IMG/VR virus record: IMGVR_UViG_3300031565_000159
Span: 1-37,207 of that record
Reading direction: 5' to 3' (one strand)
Length of the DNA stretch: 37,207 bases
From: a virus
In this document: piece after piece, positions 29,588-37,207 of the stretch
Layout: each line of letters begins with the position of its first letter
Numbering within the stretch: the first letter of the stretch is position 1
Position numbers and translations under genes: made by a program
The notes under the pieces: model-generated
Seen by the model: only the letters and a program-made list of their open reading frames with translations
Told to the model about the DNA's origin: nothing
Database searches by the model: none

Positions 29588-31013
29588 GTCCGTACTTTTC
29601 AAGCTCCAATACCATCATGACCCCCTGGCCTTCGTCCATGACTGCGTGAACTTCGTCGCAGGGGAGCGGCTGGCGGACTACCAGGAAGAGATCTTGGAGG
29701 AGCTGGTCCCGCGGAAGAGGATCGCTGTCAGAGGGCCACACGGGCTTGGCAAAACGGCGTTGGCGGCCTGGATCGTTCTCTGGGCGGTGTTGACGGCAGA
29801 GGACGTCAAGGTTCCCACGACAGCCTCAGCCTGGCGGCAGGTGACCAAGTTCCTGTGGCCTGAGATCCACAAATGGACGGCGCGGCTCGATTGGAAGCTG
29901 ATCGGCAGAGACCCGTTTAACAGGGAAGAGCTGCTGACGCTCTCGCTGAAGCTGGGGCCCACCAGAGAGGCCTTCGGGGTGGTCTCGGACAATGAGGCAC
30001 TCATCGAAGGGGCCCATGCAAAACGGGTGGTCTACGTCTTCGACGAGGCAAAGGAGATCCCGAACAAGACATGGGATGCGGCGGAAGGGGCGTTCGCAGG
30101 GGCCGGAGCGGATACGCCTGCAGAGGCGTTCGCGTTAGCCATTTCCACGCCGGGAGAACCAGGGGGAAGGTTCTATGACATCCATTCGCGGAAGCCGGGG
30201 TACGAGGACTGGTGGCCCAGGCACGTCAAGCTGGAGGAAGCGATCGCGGCCGGCCGAATCTCAAGAGAGTGGGCGGAGGCCCGAGCGAGACAATGGGGAG
30301 AGACCTCGGCGGTCTACCTCAATCGGGTCAAGGGAGAGTTCGCCACCTCGGAGGAGAGCGGCATCATCTCCCTGGCGTGGGTGGAGGCAGCCAACGAGCG
30401 GTGGAGAGAATGGAACGACGCCGGCCGCCCGATGTGCCACGAAGAGGATGGTTCCCTGAAGCCCATGGACGCGGTGGGGGTGGACGTGGCCAGATCCGGT
30501 GAGGACCAGACGGTGATGGCCGTGCGGTACGGAAGGATCATCACCAAGATCGAGGCTCACTCCAAGGAAGAGACGATGCAGACCACGGGCCGCGTGGCGG
30601 GGATACTGAAGGCGCATGGAGGCAAGGCCATCGTCGACGTGATAGGGATCGGCGCAGGGGTCTACGACCGGCTGAGAGAGCAAGGCTACAAGGCCACCCC
30701 ATTCAACGCAGCAGCCGGGTCGAGGGTGACGGATCAGAGCGGGCAATGGGGATTCGTGAATAAACGGGCGGAAGCGTGGTGGTCGTTGAGGGAGATGCTG
30801 AGCGATCCGGAGAGCCAGATCATGCTTCCACCGGATGACAAACTGACGGGAGATCTCACGGCGCCGACGTGGAAGGCAACGAGCGGCGGCAAGATCAAGG
30901 TGGAAGCGAAGGACGACATCAAGAAACGTATCGGCCGCAGCACCGACTATGGGGATGCGGTGGTGCAAGCGTTCTGGGTCGGCCGCGGCGGGCCCCTGGT
31001 GGCTATGGTGTGA
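29505..31013 (+). CDS. terL: Terminase large subunit
   Basis: 502 residues. The GTG at 29505 has GGAGGGG at 29494-29500; an ATG at 29565 is an alternative. Walker A RGPHGLGKT (about 76-84) and Walker B VVYVFDEAKEI (about 174-184) give the packaging ATPase. The RNase-H-like nuclease has GVDVARSGEDQT (about 325) and DYGDAVVQAF near the end. It drives DNA into the prohead and cuts concatemers. It overlaps terS by 83 bases. Confidence 0.95.
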   Translation: MTRKRSSGCSQLLTRQELAEMAGLLASESVLFKLQYHHDPLAFVHDCVNFVAGERLADYQEEILEELVPRKRIAVRGPHGLGKTALAAWIVLWAVLTAEDVKVPTTASAWRQVTKFLWPEIHKWTARLDWKLIGRDPFNREELLTLSLKLGPTREAFGVVSDNEALIEGAHAKRVVYVFDEAKEIPNKTWDAAEGAFAGAGADTPAEAFALAISTPGEPGGRFYDIHSRKPGYEDWWPRHVKLEEAIAAGRISREWAEARARQWGETSAVYLNRVKGEFATSEESGIISLAWVEAANERWREWNDAGRPMCHEEDGSLKPMDAVGVDVARSGEDQTVMAVRYGRIITKIEAHSKEETMQTTGRVAGILKAHGGKAIVDVIGIGAGVYDRLREQGYKATPFNAAAGSRVTDQSGQWGFVNKRAEAWWSLREMLSDPESQIMLPPDDKLTGDLTAPTWKATSGGKIKVEAKDDIKKRIGRSTDYGDAVVQAFWVGRGGPLVAMV

Positions 31014-31019
31014 GGTGAG

Positions 31020-33257
31020 ATGGGATTCGTTGGCGATCTTGTAGATTCGTACCTCCGGAGCCGCGGCTACCGGAAGAGGAGCGACAGGCCGGAGTGGATG
31101 GCCGTCGAGGGGCAAGATGCGGGGTTCTTCACCGGCGAGGGCTGGAACAGGCGAGCAGACGAAGCCCTGGCCATGCGGACCTCGTGGGTGTACTCGGACA
31201 TCAACATGATCGCCAGGGAGTGCAGCCAGGCGCGGCTGAATGTGCTCCAGGACAAGGGGGAGGAGGTCGAGGAGATCACCAATCACCCCTTCGAGATCCT
31301 GATGAGGCAACCCAACCCCTTCATGACCCGGTCGTTTCTGATGCAGTACACGGTAGGCTGGCTGAAGCTGGACGGGAACAGCTACTGGTATCTGATGCCG
31401 GGGTTGGACGGCGTGGCTGAGATCTGGCCGCTGCCGGCGGACAAGGTGGAGCCGAAGCCCAGCAAGGAGCGTGGAAAGTACCTGGATGGGTACGTTTACC
31501 GGGCGTCCGGTAGACAGTGGACGATCCCCCCGGAGTTCATCGCGCACTTCCGGCAGTGGAACTACGTCAACATCTACAAGGGCATGTCTGACATCCAGGC
31601 CATGCAGCTAGCGATCAAGGGCGACGAGGCGATGCAGCAGTGGAACTACAACTTCTTCGGGAAGAAGAACGCCATCCCCACGACAGTCATGTCCCTGCCG
31701 CAGGATACGCCCCCGGGTGACTTCGAGCTGATCAAGGACGAGATCATCAGCGAGTTCGGAGGGACCAAGCGGCGGACCATGGTCACGCGGGCCGGAGACA
31801 TCACCGTGGCCACGATCGGTCTGTCGCAGAAGGACCTGGATTTCCTGGCGGGGCGGGAGTTCAACAGGGAGGAGATCGACAGGGTCTACGGGATCCCGGC
31901 GGCGGTGTGGGCCAAGGACGCCACGCGGGCAAATGCCATGGCTGCCGACAAGACGCTCAAGGACAAGACCATCTGGCCGCTGCTGGTGTACCTGTCGGAG
32001 GAGATCACGCTCCAGGTGATGATACCCTACTACGGCGAGGCCCTTCTGGCAGCCTTCGAGGACATCAGGCCGGAGGACCGGGGGCTGAGGGTAGCGGAGG
32101 CCAAGACGTATGGGCCGGCACTGACGGTCAATGAGTACAGGACAGAATACCTGAAGGCGCCACCTCTGGAGGATGAGCGGGGCGAGAGCTTGATGGCGGA
32201 ACTACTGAAGGGGCCGGCGATGTCGGAGCCGGTGATGCCAGCGAAGTCCACGGACATCAACGGGGACCTGAAACGGTGGCGGTCGGTGGCGGTCAGGCTA
32301 TTCCGCAAGGAGAAGGATCCGGCGGAGTACGAGTTCAATAGCGAGATCATCCCTGAGGCGCTGAAGAGCCGCATCCTGGAGGCTCTAGCGGGCGCCGAGA
32401 CGGAGGAGGAGGTGAGGGCCGCGTTCGCGGTCCCCTTTCGCCTTGTCGAGACAGGCGAGTTGAAGCGCCGGATTGCAGATCCGGCGCCAGCGTGGAAGGG
32501 ACAGACCTCTCCCTTCGACAAGTTGAGGGAGGCCTGGGAGCCGAAGGTAGCTGAGGCGCTGCTGAAAGTCTGGAAGGCAGAGGCCAAGAGGTTTCTCGAA
32601 CGTTTCCAATCGCAGGCACAGATGGCAGCCCAGCCGGTGAAGGCGCTGGTGGAGGACATCCTGGACGACAAGCCGTTCTGGGAGGAACACGTCAAGGTCC
32701 AGGTGCAGGTGATGATCCCGCTGCTCGAGGAGGCCATAGAACAGGCCGGCCGGCTGGGGATCGATCTACTGGATACGGAGCTGGGGCTGGGCTTCGACTG
32801 GACGCTGGTCAACGAGGAGGCGCTGCGCTGGGCCCGGGAGTACGCCGGGAGGCTGATCAAGGAGATCACACCCACGACCAGGCAGGCCATCGGCGAGACG
32901 GTGGCCAACTGGATCGAGAGCGGCGAGCCGATGAAGGACCTGACAAAGCGCATCCAGACCATCTACGAGGACCCGGCAAGGGCGCAGTTGATCGCCACCA
33001 CGGAGGCCACCGATGCCTACAAGGAGGGCAACCGGCTGGTCTGGAAGAAGACCGAGGTGGTGGATGGTTACGAGTGGCGGACGGCCAATGACGAGATGGT
33101 CTGCAAGTTGATCTGCAGGCCGCTGCATAAGCAGAGAAGGGATCTGGAGGAGCCATACGTCATCCCCTCCGGGAAGCTGAAGGGAGAGACCAGGGACGGG
33201 CCAGCCGGGCATCCGGGGTGCAGATGCTGGGAGGCGCCGGTGGTGATGGGGAGCTGA
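31020..33257 (+). CDS. Portal protein fused to a MuF minor head domain
   Basis: 745 residues. Residues about 1-400 are an HK97-type portal (ALAMRTSWVYSDINMIAREC, GNSYWYLMPGLDGVAEIWPL, then GREFNREEIDRVYGIPAAVW). After a linker, residues about 600-745 are a Mu gpF-like minor head domain, including a TTEATDAYKEGNRLVWKKTE stretch and a C-terminal GHPGCRCWEAP motif. These two functions are normally separate proteins made from adjacent genes. Fusion should place 12 copies of MuF on the portal ring inside the capsid. The domain has no obvious toxin extension. Confidence 0.88.
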   Translation: MGFVGDLVDSYLRSRGYRKRSDRPEWMAVEGQDAGFFTGEGWNRRADEALAMRTSWVYSDINMIARECSQARLNVLQDKGEEVEEITNHPFEILMRQPNPFMTRSFLMQYTVGWLKLDGNSYWYLMPGLDGVAEIWPLPADKVEPKPSKERGKYLDGYVYRASGRQWTIPPEFIAHFRQWNYVNIYKGMSDIQAMQLAIKGDEAMQQWNYNFFGKKNAIPTTVMSLPQDTPPGDFELIKDEIISEFGGTKRRTMVTRAGDITVATIGLSQKDLDFLAGREFNREEIDRVYGIPAAVWAKDATRANAMAADKTLKDKTIWPLLVYLSEEITLQVMIPYYGEALLAAFEDIRPEDRGLRVAEAKTYGPALTVNEYRTEYLKAPPLEDERGESLMAELLKGPAMSEPVMPAKSTDINGDLKRWRSVAVRLFRKEKDPAEYEFNSEIIPEALKSRILEALAGAETEEEVRAAFAVPFRLVETGELKRRIADPAPAWKGQTSPFDKLREAWEPKVAEALLKVWKAEAKRFLERFQSQAQMAAQPVKALVEDILDDKPFWEEHVKVQVQVMIPLLEEAIEQAGRLGIDLLDTELGLGFDWTLVNEEALRWAREYAGRLIKEITPTTRQAIGETVANWIESGEPMKDLTKRIQTIYEDPARAQLIATTEATDAYKEGNRLVWKKTEVVDGYEWRTANDEMVCKLICRPLHKQRRDLEEPYVIPSGKLKGETRDGPAGHPGCRCWEAPVVMGS

Positions 33258-33670
33258 TGTTCAAGGTCAAGGTGGAGATCGACGGAGACGAGGAGCTGCT
33301 GAGAAAGCTCAAGGGCGCACCTCGCATCGTCAGGCAGGAGCTGGAGAAGGCGACGAGCAAGAGTCTATTGGGGATGCAATCTGAGATCACAGACTACCCT
33401 CCGCAGCCGGAGGGGACGCTGTACAAACGCACAGGGCTGTACGGGAGAACATGGCTGGTGAAAGTGGAGAGCCTGGGCGGTCGCGTGGAGGGAGTGTTGG
33501 GCACGAATCTGAAAACGGTCCCCTATGCACCATACGTGCGAGGCCCCAGGCAGCCGAAGTGGATGAAGCATTGGAAGCACCTGGAGGAGATCGTAGAGGA
33601 GCACATCCCCAAGGTGCAGGGGTTCCTGGAAGAGGCAGGACGGAGGATCGCCGAGAGGCTGAGGAGGTAA
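33257..33670 (+). CDS. HK97 gp10-like neck/tail-completion protein
   Basis: 137 residues from the ATG at 33257, overlapping the portal stop by one base; an open frame upstream to 33218 is not needed. The sequence has an N-terminal DGDEELLRKLKGAP helix, the conserved PEGTLYKRTGLYGRTWLV segment and AYAPYVRG-like VPYAPYVRG, which are hallmarks of HK97-gp10 proteins. These join tail to head. Location next to the portal, not beside the tail genes, is a little unusual. Confidence 0.8.
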   Translation: MFKVKVEIDGDEELLRKLKGAPRIVRQELEKATSKSLLGMQSEITDYPPQPEGTLYKRTGLYGRTWLVKVESLGGRVEGVLGTNLKTVPYAPYVRGPRQPKWMKHWKHLEEIVEEHIPKVQGFLEEAGRRIAERLRR

Positions 33671-33671
33671 C

Positions 33672-34547
33672 ATGAAACCGAGATCGATTGATCTGCGGAG
33701 CGCGAAAAAGGGGGAGGAGCTGAGCTTCCAGGACATCGAACAATTGATCCGGGAAGCTATCAAGCCGCGACCCGAGGAGGAGGAATACGTCTATCTCCTG
33801 AAGGTCCGTGACGAGCACGTCATCTACGAGATGGGCGAGTCGGTCTGGAAGCGCCTCTACACCATAGAGGACGGCAAGGTGGTCTTGGGGGAGCCAGTGG
33901 AGGGGGAGATGGTGTTCCAGCCGCTGGCGCAGAAGGCCAGCACCTCCATCAAGTCGCTGGGCAACGGGAAGGTGGGCGGATACCTGATGGTGTGGGGCAG
34001 CCGCACGAAGAAGGATCTGGAGAATACCTACTTCGCCCCGGACACCGAGCTGTGCCTGGACTGGTTTCCGCAGAGGCCGATCCTCTACGAGCATGGCCAG
34101 GACGGGGCGTTGAAGATGACGGCGATGGGGCAGTTTGCCACGGGAGAGATGCGTGCCGATGAAGTGGGCATGTGGATCGAGGGGCAACTCGACGCCAGGA
34201 AGCGTTACCTGGCAGCGGTGGAGAAGCTGATGGAGCTAGGCGCTCTGAACTGGAGCAGCCGGTCTCTGCCCGATCTGATGGAGATAGCGCCCGACGGGAA
34301 GATCACCAAGTGGCCGCTAATCGAGGCCACGATGACGACTCACCCGGCGGAGCTGAGATTTACCGATGTACAGTCAGTCAAGGCCATCTTCCAGGAGGCG
34401 GGTCTGGAGCTGCCCAAGCAACTCATCGAGGGAGCGCAGGGCAAAGCGGGCGCGGGGGCGTCCGGCCAGGCGAGCGGTGTAGGGCTGAGGAAGCGAAGGG
34501 CCAGAGCACTGAAGATGGGCCTAGAAATAGGATCGAAAGGAGCGTAA
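33672..34547 (+). CDS. Prohead maturation protease (HK97 U35-like)
   Basis: 291 residues. The U35/herpesvirus-type serine protease fold is seen at about 100-225: GGYLMVWGS, LYEHGQDG (catalytic His) and NWSSRSLP (catalytic Ser), ending WPLIEATMTTHPAE. An N-terminal extension of about 95 residues and a C-terminal Gly/Ala-rich basic tail may serve as scaffold or targeting parts. It should cut the capsid N-terminal delta domain during maturation. It precedes the capsid gene as usual. Confidence 0.88.
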   Translation: MKPRSIDLRSAKKGEELSFQDIEQLIREAIKPRPEEEEYVYLLKVRDEHVIYEMGESVWKRLYTIEDGKVVLGEPVEGEMVFQPLAQKASTSIKSLGNGKVGGYLMVWGSRTKKDLENTYFAPDTELCLDWFPQRPILYEHGQDGALKMTAMGQFATGEMRADEVGMWIEGQLDARKRYLAAVEKLMELGALNWSSRSLPDLMEIAPDGKITKWPLIEATMTTHPAELRFTDVQSVKAIFQEAGLELPKQLIEGAQGKAGAGASGQASGVGLRKRRARALKMGLEIGSKGA

Positions 34548-34553
34548 CGACAG

Positions 34554-35825
34554 ATGACCACGAAGGAACTTTACGACAAGGCCAAAGCGTCCTTGAAGGC
34601 GGCGCAGGACATTCTGGCTCAGGAGACTGTGTCCGAGGACGACGAGAAGCGAGCCGACGCGCTCATGGACGAGTGCCAGGAGTACCAGAAGAAGGCGCAG
34701 CGGCTGGAGAGGAAGGACGATCTGGCGGCCAAGTTCGCCAGGCCGCCCTTCGACTTCGGCGAGGGCGATGAGGAGCCGGGAGCAGCGCCCGATGGCGCGG
34801 TGAAGAGCGGCGACGTGGATGCGGCGCTGAAGAGCATCTACGCGGGGAACATCCCGCAGCTCGAGCCGGAGGAGCACAAGGCGGTGCACGTAAAGGCGTT
34901 CAAGAACTGGCTGCACACCGGGCGACGGGTGCCCAGTGCGGCAATCCCAACGGCGTACAAGGCGGCGATGCAGGAGGGGACCGCTACGGAGGGGTTGGAG
35001 CTGGTCCCGGAGGAGTGGTCCAGCGAGCTCGTCACGGCCATCAGCGCGGCAGGCGTGATTTTGCCGCTGTCCCGGGTGGTCCGCATGACCAGGGAGCAGA
35101 TGCACGTGGCGACGCTCACAGCCAGCGCGGCCGCTGTGCTGGTCGCGGAGGAAGGCTCCTACGACGAGAAGGAGCCAACGACTGCAGACATCGATGTCGT
35201 GGCCTACAAGTACACTCGTCTGTCCAAGGCCAGCGACGAGCTGGTGGCGGATAACCAGTTCGACCTGTGGGGCCAGATCCTCTCGCCCGACTTCTCCAAC
35301 GCGTTCTCTCTGGCGATGGACGCGGGCGGGACGACGGGGACGGGATCGACCCAGCCGCAGGGCGTGGTGGTCGGCAGCACGAAGGGGGTGGACGCGGCAA
35401 GCGCATCTGCGATCACCGCGGACGAGCTGATCGATCTGTACCACTCGCTGGGCTATCAGTACAGAGCCAGGCCAAAGACGTCCTTCATGGCGCACGACTC
35501 GACGATCAAGGCGGTCCGCAAGCTGAAGGACTCGGATAACCAGTACCTGTGGCGTCCGGGTCTGGAGGCGGGCCAGCCCGATCGTCTTCTCGGTAACCGG
35601 CTGGTGACCAACAACAACATGGCCACGATCGCGGCCAGCGCCAAGACGGTGCTCTTCGGTGACTTCTCCTACTTCTGGATCTTCCTGAGGGAGGGGATCA
35701 CCATGAAGCGCCTCGAGGAGCTGTACTCGGAGACCGGCCAGATCGGGTTCCGAGCCTATCAGCGGTGGGACAGTCACGTGATGTTGGCCACGGCCTTCTA
35801 TCACATCCTGCACCCGACCGCCTAA
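34554..35825 (+). CDS. Major capsid protein, HK97 fold
   Basis: 423 residues. The N-terminal 75 residues form a charged coiled coil (TTKELYDKAKASLKAAQDIL) acting as the scaffolding delta domain, to be removed by the protease. The rest shows the HK97 capsid pattern: LVPEEWSSELVTAISAAGVI, YDEKEPTTADIDVVAYKYTR, and an end with MKRLEELYSETGQIGFRAYQ. Order with portal and protease is standard. A hairpin follows the stop codon. Confidence 0.93.
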   Translation: MTTKELYDKAKASLKAAQDILAQETVSEDDEKRADALMDECQEYQKKAQRLERKDDLAAKFARPPFDFGEGDEEPGAAPDGAVKSGDVDAALKSIYAGNIPQLEPEEHKAVHVKAFKNWLHTGRRVPSAAIPTAYKAAMQEGTATEGLELVPEEWSSELVTAISAAGVILPLSRVVRMTREQMHVATLTASAAAVLVAEEGSYDEKEPTTADIDVVAYKYTRLSKASDELVADNQFDLWGQILSPDFSNAFSLAMDAGGTTGTGSTQPQGVVVGSTKGVDAASASAITADELIDLYHSLGYQYRARPKTSFMAHDSTIKAVRKLKDSDNQYLWRPGLEAGQPDRLLGNRLVTNNNMATIAASAKTVLFGDFSYFWIFLREGITMKRLEELYSETGQIGFRAYQRWDSHVMLATAFYHILHPTA

Positions 35826-35837
35826 CAACCGAATAGC

Positions 35838-35863
35838 AGGGGAGGGGGCTTGCCTCCTCCCCT
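35838..35863 (+). other. Hairpin after the capsid gene
   Basis: AGGGGAGG (35838-35845) pairs with CCTCCCCT (35856-35863). It starts 13 bases after the capsid stop codon and has no T-run after it. It probably stabilises the abundant capsid mRNA or partly reduces downstream transcription. Confidence 0.55.
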
Positions 35864-35876
35864 CGACAGGAAGCCG

Positions 35877-36503
35877 ATGAACGTCCTGGTGGCCACGCCG
35901 GCTCGGGAGAGCACGCCTGGGGAGTTGCTGGAGATCTCGGCGGGGATCTACGAGGAGCTGACCTGGCCGGAGCGGGAGAGGGCGCTGTACCTGAACGAGT
36001 ACCCTGCCGCTGAGGCGAAGTACGCCAACAACGCCCGGGCCAGGAACGAGCTGATCGAGGGCCACCTGCGGCCCAGGCACACGCACATCTTGTGGCTGGA
36101 CGTGGACCTGGTGGAGGTGCCGGCGGACATCGTGGAGCTACTGGCGGAGGTGAGTGAGAGGGACATCGTGGCCCCCTTGGTGCTCATCGAGCGGAACCTG
36201 CGGTTTCCGCCAGATAGGTTCTATGACATCGGGGGCTTCGTCCAGGACGGGAAGCGGTTCGAGTTGTATCCGCCCTACTGTGAGGGTGGGGACCTGGTGG
36301 ACGTAGACAGCGTGGGGAGCTGCTATTTGATCCCGGCGGAGGTCTACCGAGCGCGCGGTAGATATGCTCCGATCGGAGACGAGGTGGAGCACGTGAGCCT
36401 GATGGGCCAGGCCAGGGGGATGGGGCTCAGGGTCTACGCCAGGAGAGATGTGGTGGTGAGACATGCTTACCTGCCAAGGTTCGGACTCTCGTGGAACGGT
36501 TAG
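35877..36503 (+). CDS. Glycosyltransferase-like protein 1 (Anp1/GT-A type)
   Basis: 208 residues from the ATG at 35877 (CAGGA ahead). NVLVATPARES is the first strand, then NEYPAAEAKYANNARARNEL. ILWLDVDLVEVPADIVELL is the DxD metal site found in Anp1-like GT-A enzymes. VDSVGSCYLIPAEVYRARGR resembles the acceptor-side loop. It lies between the capsid gene and the connector genes, so a virion component may be its substrate; DNA modification is less likely. The palindrome at 36345 is in this gene. Confidence 0.7.
   Translation: MNVLVATPARESTPGELLEISAGIYEELTWPERERALYLNEYPAAEAKYANNARARNELIEGHLRPRHTHILWLDVDLVEVPADIVELLAEVSERDIVAPLVLIERNLRFPPDRFYDIGGFVQDGKRFELYPPYCEGGDLVDVDSVGSCYLIPAEVYRARGRYAPIGDEVEHVSLMGQARGMGLRVYARRDVVVRHAYLPRFGLSWNG
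36345..36360 (+). promoter_or_regulatory. Dispersed 16-bp palindrome, copy 4
   Basis: TACCGAGCGCGCGGTA, extended to TCTACC...GGTAGA at 36343-36362, giving the longest arms of the four copies. Identical in its core to copy 3. Confidence 0.7.
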
Positions 36504-37207
36504 ATACGGTGATGGTCTTCTGCCCGACGTGGCGGCTGGAGCCGGAGACGCTGTGGGCGATCTTCGCCCTGGAGTTCGATTGTCCCAGGGAATACGTATT
36601 CACCCACGACAATCTCTCAGTGAGGGATGTTGACAACATAAACTGGAACTACCGGAAGGGGAGGCAGATGTTCCTGGCGGGGGACTATACGCACCTGATG
36701 ACCGTGGAGTCCGACATCACTCCGCCGCCTGATGCCTGGAAGAAGCTGAGGGCGCTGGATGTGGACGTGGCGTTGGGATCCTATAGGTTCAGGGAAAAGC
36801 ACACCGGTTTCAGCGCCAACAACCTGATGGGGCATAACGGAGATGGGCCCGGGCCAGTGACAGGAGTGGGCCTGGGCTGTATGGTAGCCAGGAGGGCGGT
36901 GCTGGAGCAGATCAACTTTCGGGCCCACGAGAAGCTGCCCTGCGATACCCCCTTTGCGGAGGACGTGCTGGCGGCGGGCTTCGAGATGTGGGGCGATCCG
37001 GGCATAGCCTGCGGGCACAAGGACGAGGACGGGGAGATCGTCTGGCCGGAGAGTGAACCGGCCTGGTTCAAGAAGATGAGGGGCTTCGTGCCTCCTGAGT
37101 ACGATCATCAGATCAGGCACTACTTCAGGAGGGGACAGACCATGAGGATCAAGGCGCTGACGGGGTTCTCAGGCCCCGGGGGATCCTTCGCCCCGCAGGA
37201 GGAGTAC
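36491..37207 (+). CDS. Glycosyltransferase-like protein 2, runs off the right edge (continues at position 3)
   Basis: About 239 residues are visible here, and 50 or more further residues follow at the left end. The GTG at 36491 overlaps the preceding gene by 13 bases; the ATG at 36512 is an alternative. VMVFCPTWRLEPETLW is the first strand and helix. HLMTVESDITPPPDAW is a DxD-like site (E-S-D), and GPVTGVGLGCMVARRAVLE resembles the acceptor loop of GT-A enzymes. It follows another glycosyltransferase-like gene in the head operon. The C-terminus carries the small MRIKALTGFSGP domain; see the entry at position 3. Confidence 0.65.
   Translation, partial: MERLDTVMVFCPTWRLEPETLWAIFALEFDCPREYVFTHDNLSVRDVDNINWNYRKGRQMFLAGDYTHLMTVESDITPPPDAWKKLRALDVDVALGSYRFREKHTGFSANNLMGHNGDGPGPVTGVGLGCMVARRAVLEQINFRAHEKLPCDTPFAEDVLAAGFEMWGDPGIACGHKDEDGEIVWPESEPAWFKKMRGFVPPEYDHQIRHYFRRGQTMRIKALTGFSGPGGSFAPQEEY
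37074..37207. repeat. Terminal direct repeat, right copy
   Basis: Matches 1-134 with one mismatch (A at 37200 against G at 127). See the left copy. Confidence 0.95.

Noticed and set aside
30261-31547. 428-residue minus-strand frame opposite terL and portal
   Set aside because: It spans the boundary of two clear + strand genes and has no recognisable domain.
34521-36086. 521-residue open frame on the minus strand opposite the capsid gene
   Set aside because: It is Arg/Leu/His-rich, lacks domains and mirrors the GC-rich third positions of the capsid and transferase genes on the other strand.

Overview
The window is an essentially complete genome of a temperate tailed phage (Caudoviricetes) with siphovirus-type morphogenesis genes. 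Bases 1-134 recur at 37074-37207 with one mismatch, and the last gene runs off the right end and continues at position 3. The molecule is therefore circular, or circularly permuted and terminally redundant, with a unit of about 37.07 kb. Coding is dense and GC-rich, with many GTG starts and one-to-few-base gene overlaps. The host cannot be named. A Thr/Pro-rich envelope-anchored protein and REP-like 'CCCTCACCCCAACCCTCTCCC' hairpins would fit a GC-rich environmental bacterium such as a Chloroflexota member, but this is weak inference.

Layout. The late operon starts at a near-consensus promoter (28986-29015) followed by a short leader and a strong intrinsic terminator (29073-29110). It then runs through terS, terL, portal-MuF fusion, HK97-gp10-like neck protein, prohead protease, HK97-fold capsid protein and two glycosyltransferase-like genes, and crosses the window ends. 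It continues with small duplicated proteins, head-tail connector, tail terminator, tail tube, tail assembly chaperone (with a -1 frameshift), tape measure, tail hub-like protein with a PKD-like domain, tail fibre, XhlA-like membrane protein, a modular endolysin (glycoside hydrolase plus amidase), a Myb-like/calcineurin phosphoesterase and a four-helix holin. It ends at hairpins around 13560-13619.

The lysogeny module is leftward (16304 to 13681): a CI-like repressor, a membrane-anchored Thr/Pro-rich protein and a large serine integrase. Divergent from it, a consensus promoter (16402-16430) drives the early region: a Cro-like protein, a winged-helix protein with an overlapping membrane peptide, SbcC, a small conserved protein, SbcD, a gp3-type recombination directionality factor, a structured RNA element, a tRNA-Met(CAT), a replication-initiator-like protein carrying iterons, several zinc-binding small proteins, a canonical ParB, an HTH/zinc protein, an MmcB-like nuclease, a SleB-like hydrolase, a RusA-like resolvase and small membrane proteins.

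The strongest unexplained signals are four. (1) Four dispersed 16-bp palindromes (TACCGAGCGCKCGGTA), one inside the parB gene. (2) A cluster of 12-bp iterons with an AT-rich stretch inside the initiator gene, a probable replication origin. (3) A promoter-leader-terminator unit ahead of the late genes that resembles an antitermination switch or a small RNA. (4) A Myb-like DNA-binding domain fused to a phosphoesterase, lying between the lysis genes. No polymerase, helicase or primase is visible, so replication must borrow host enzymes after local initiation.
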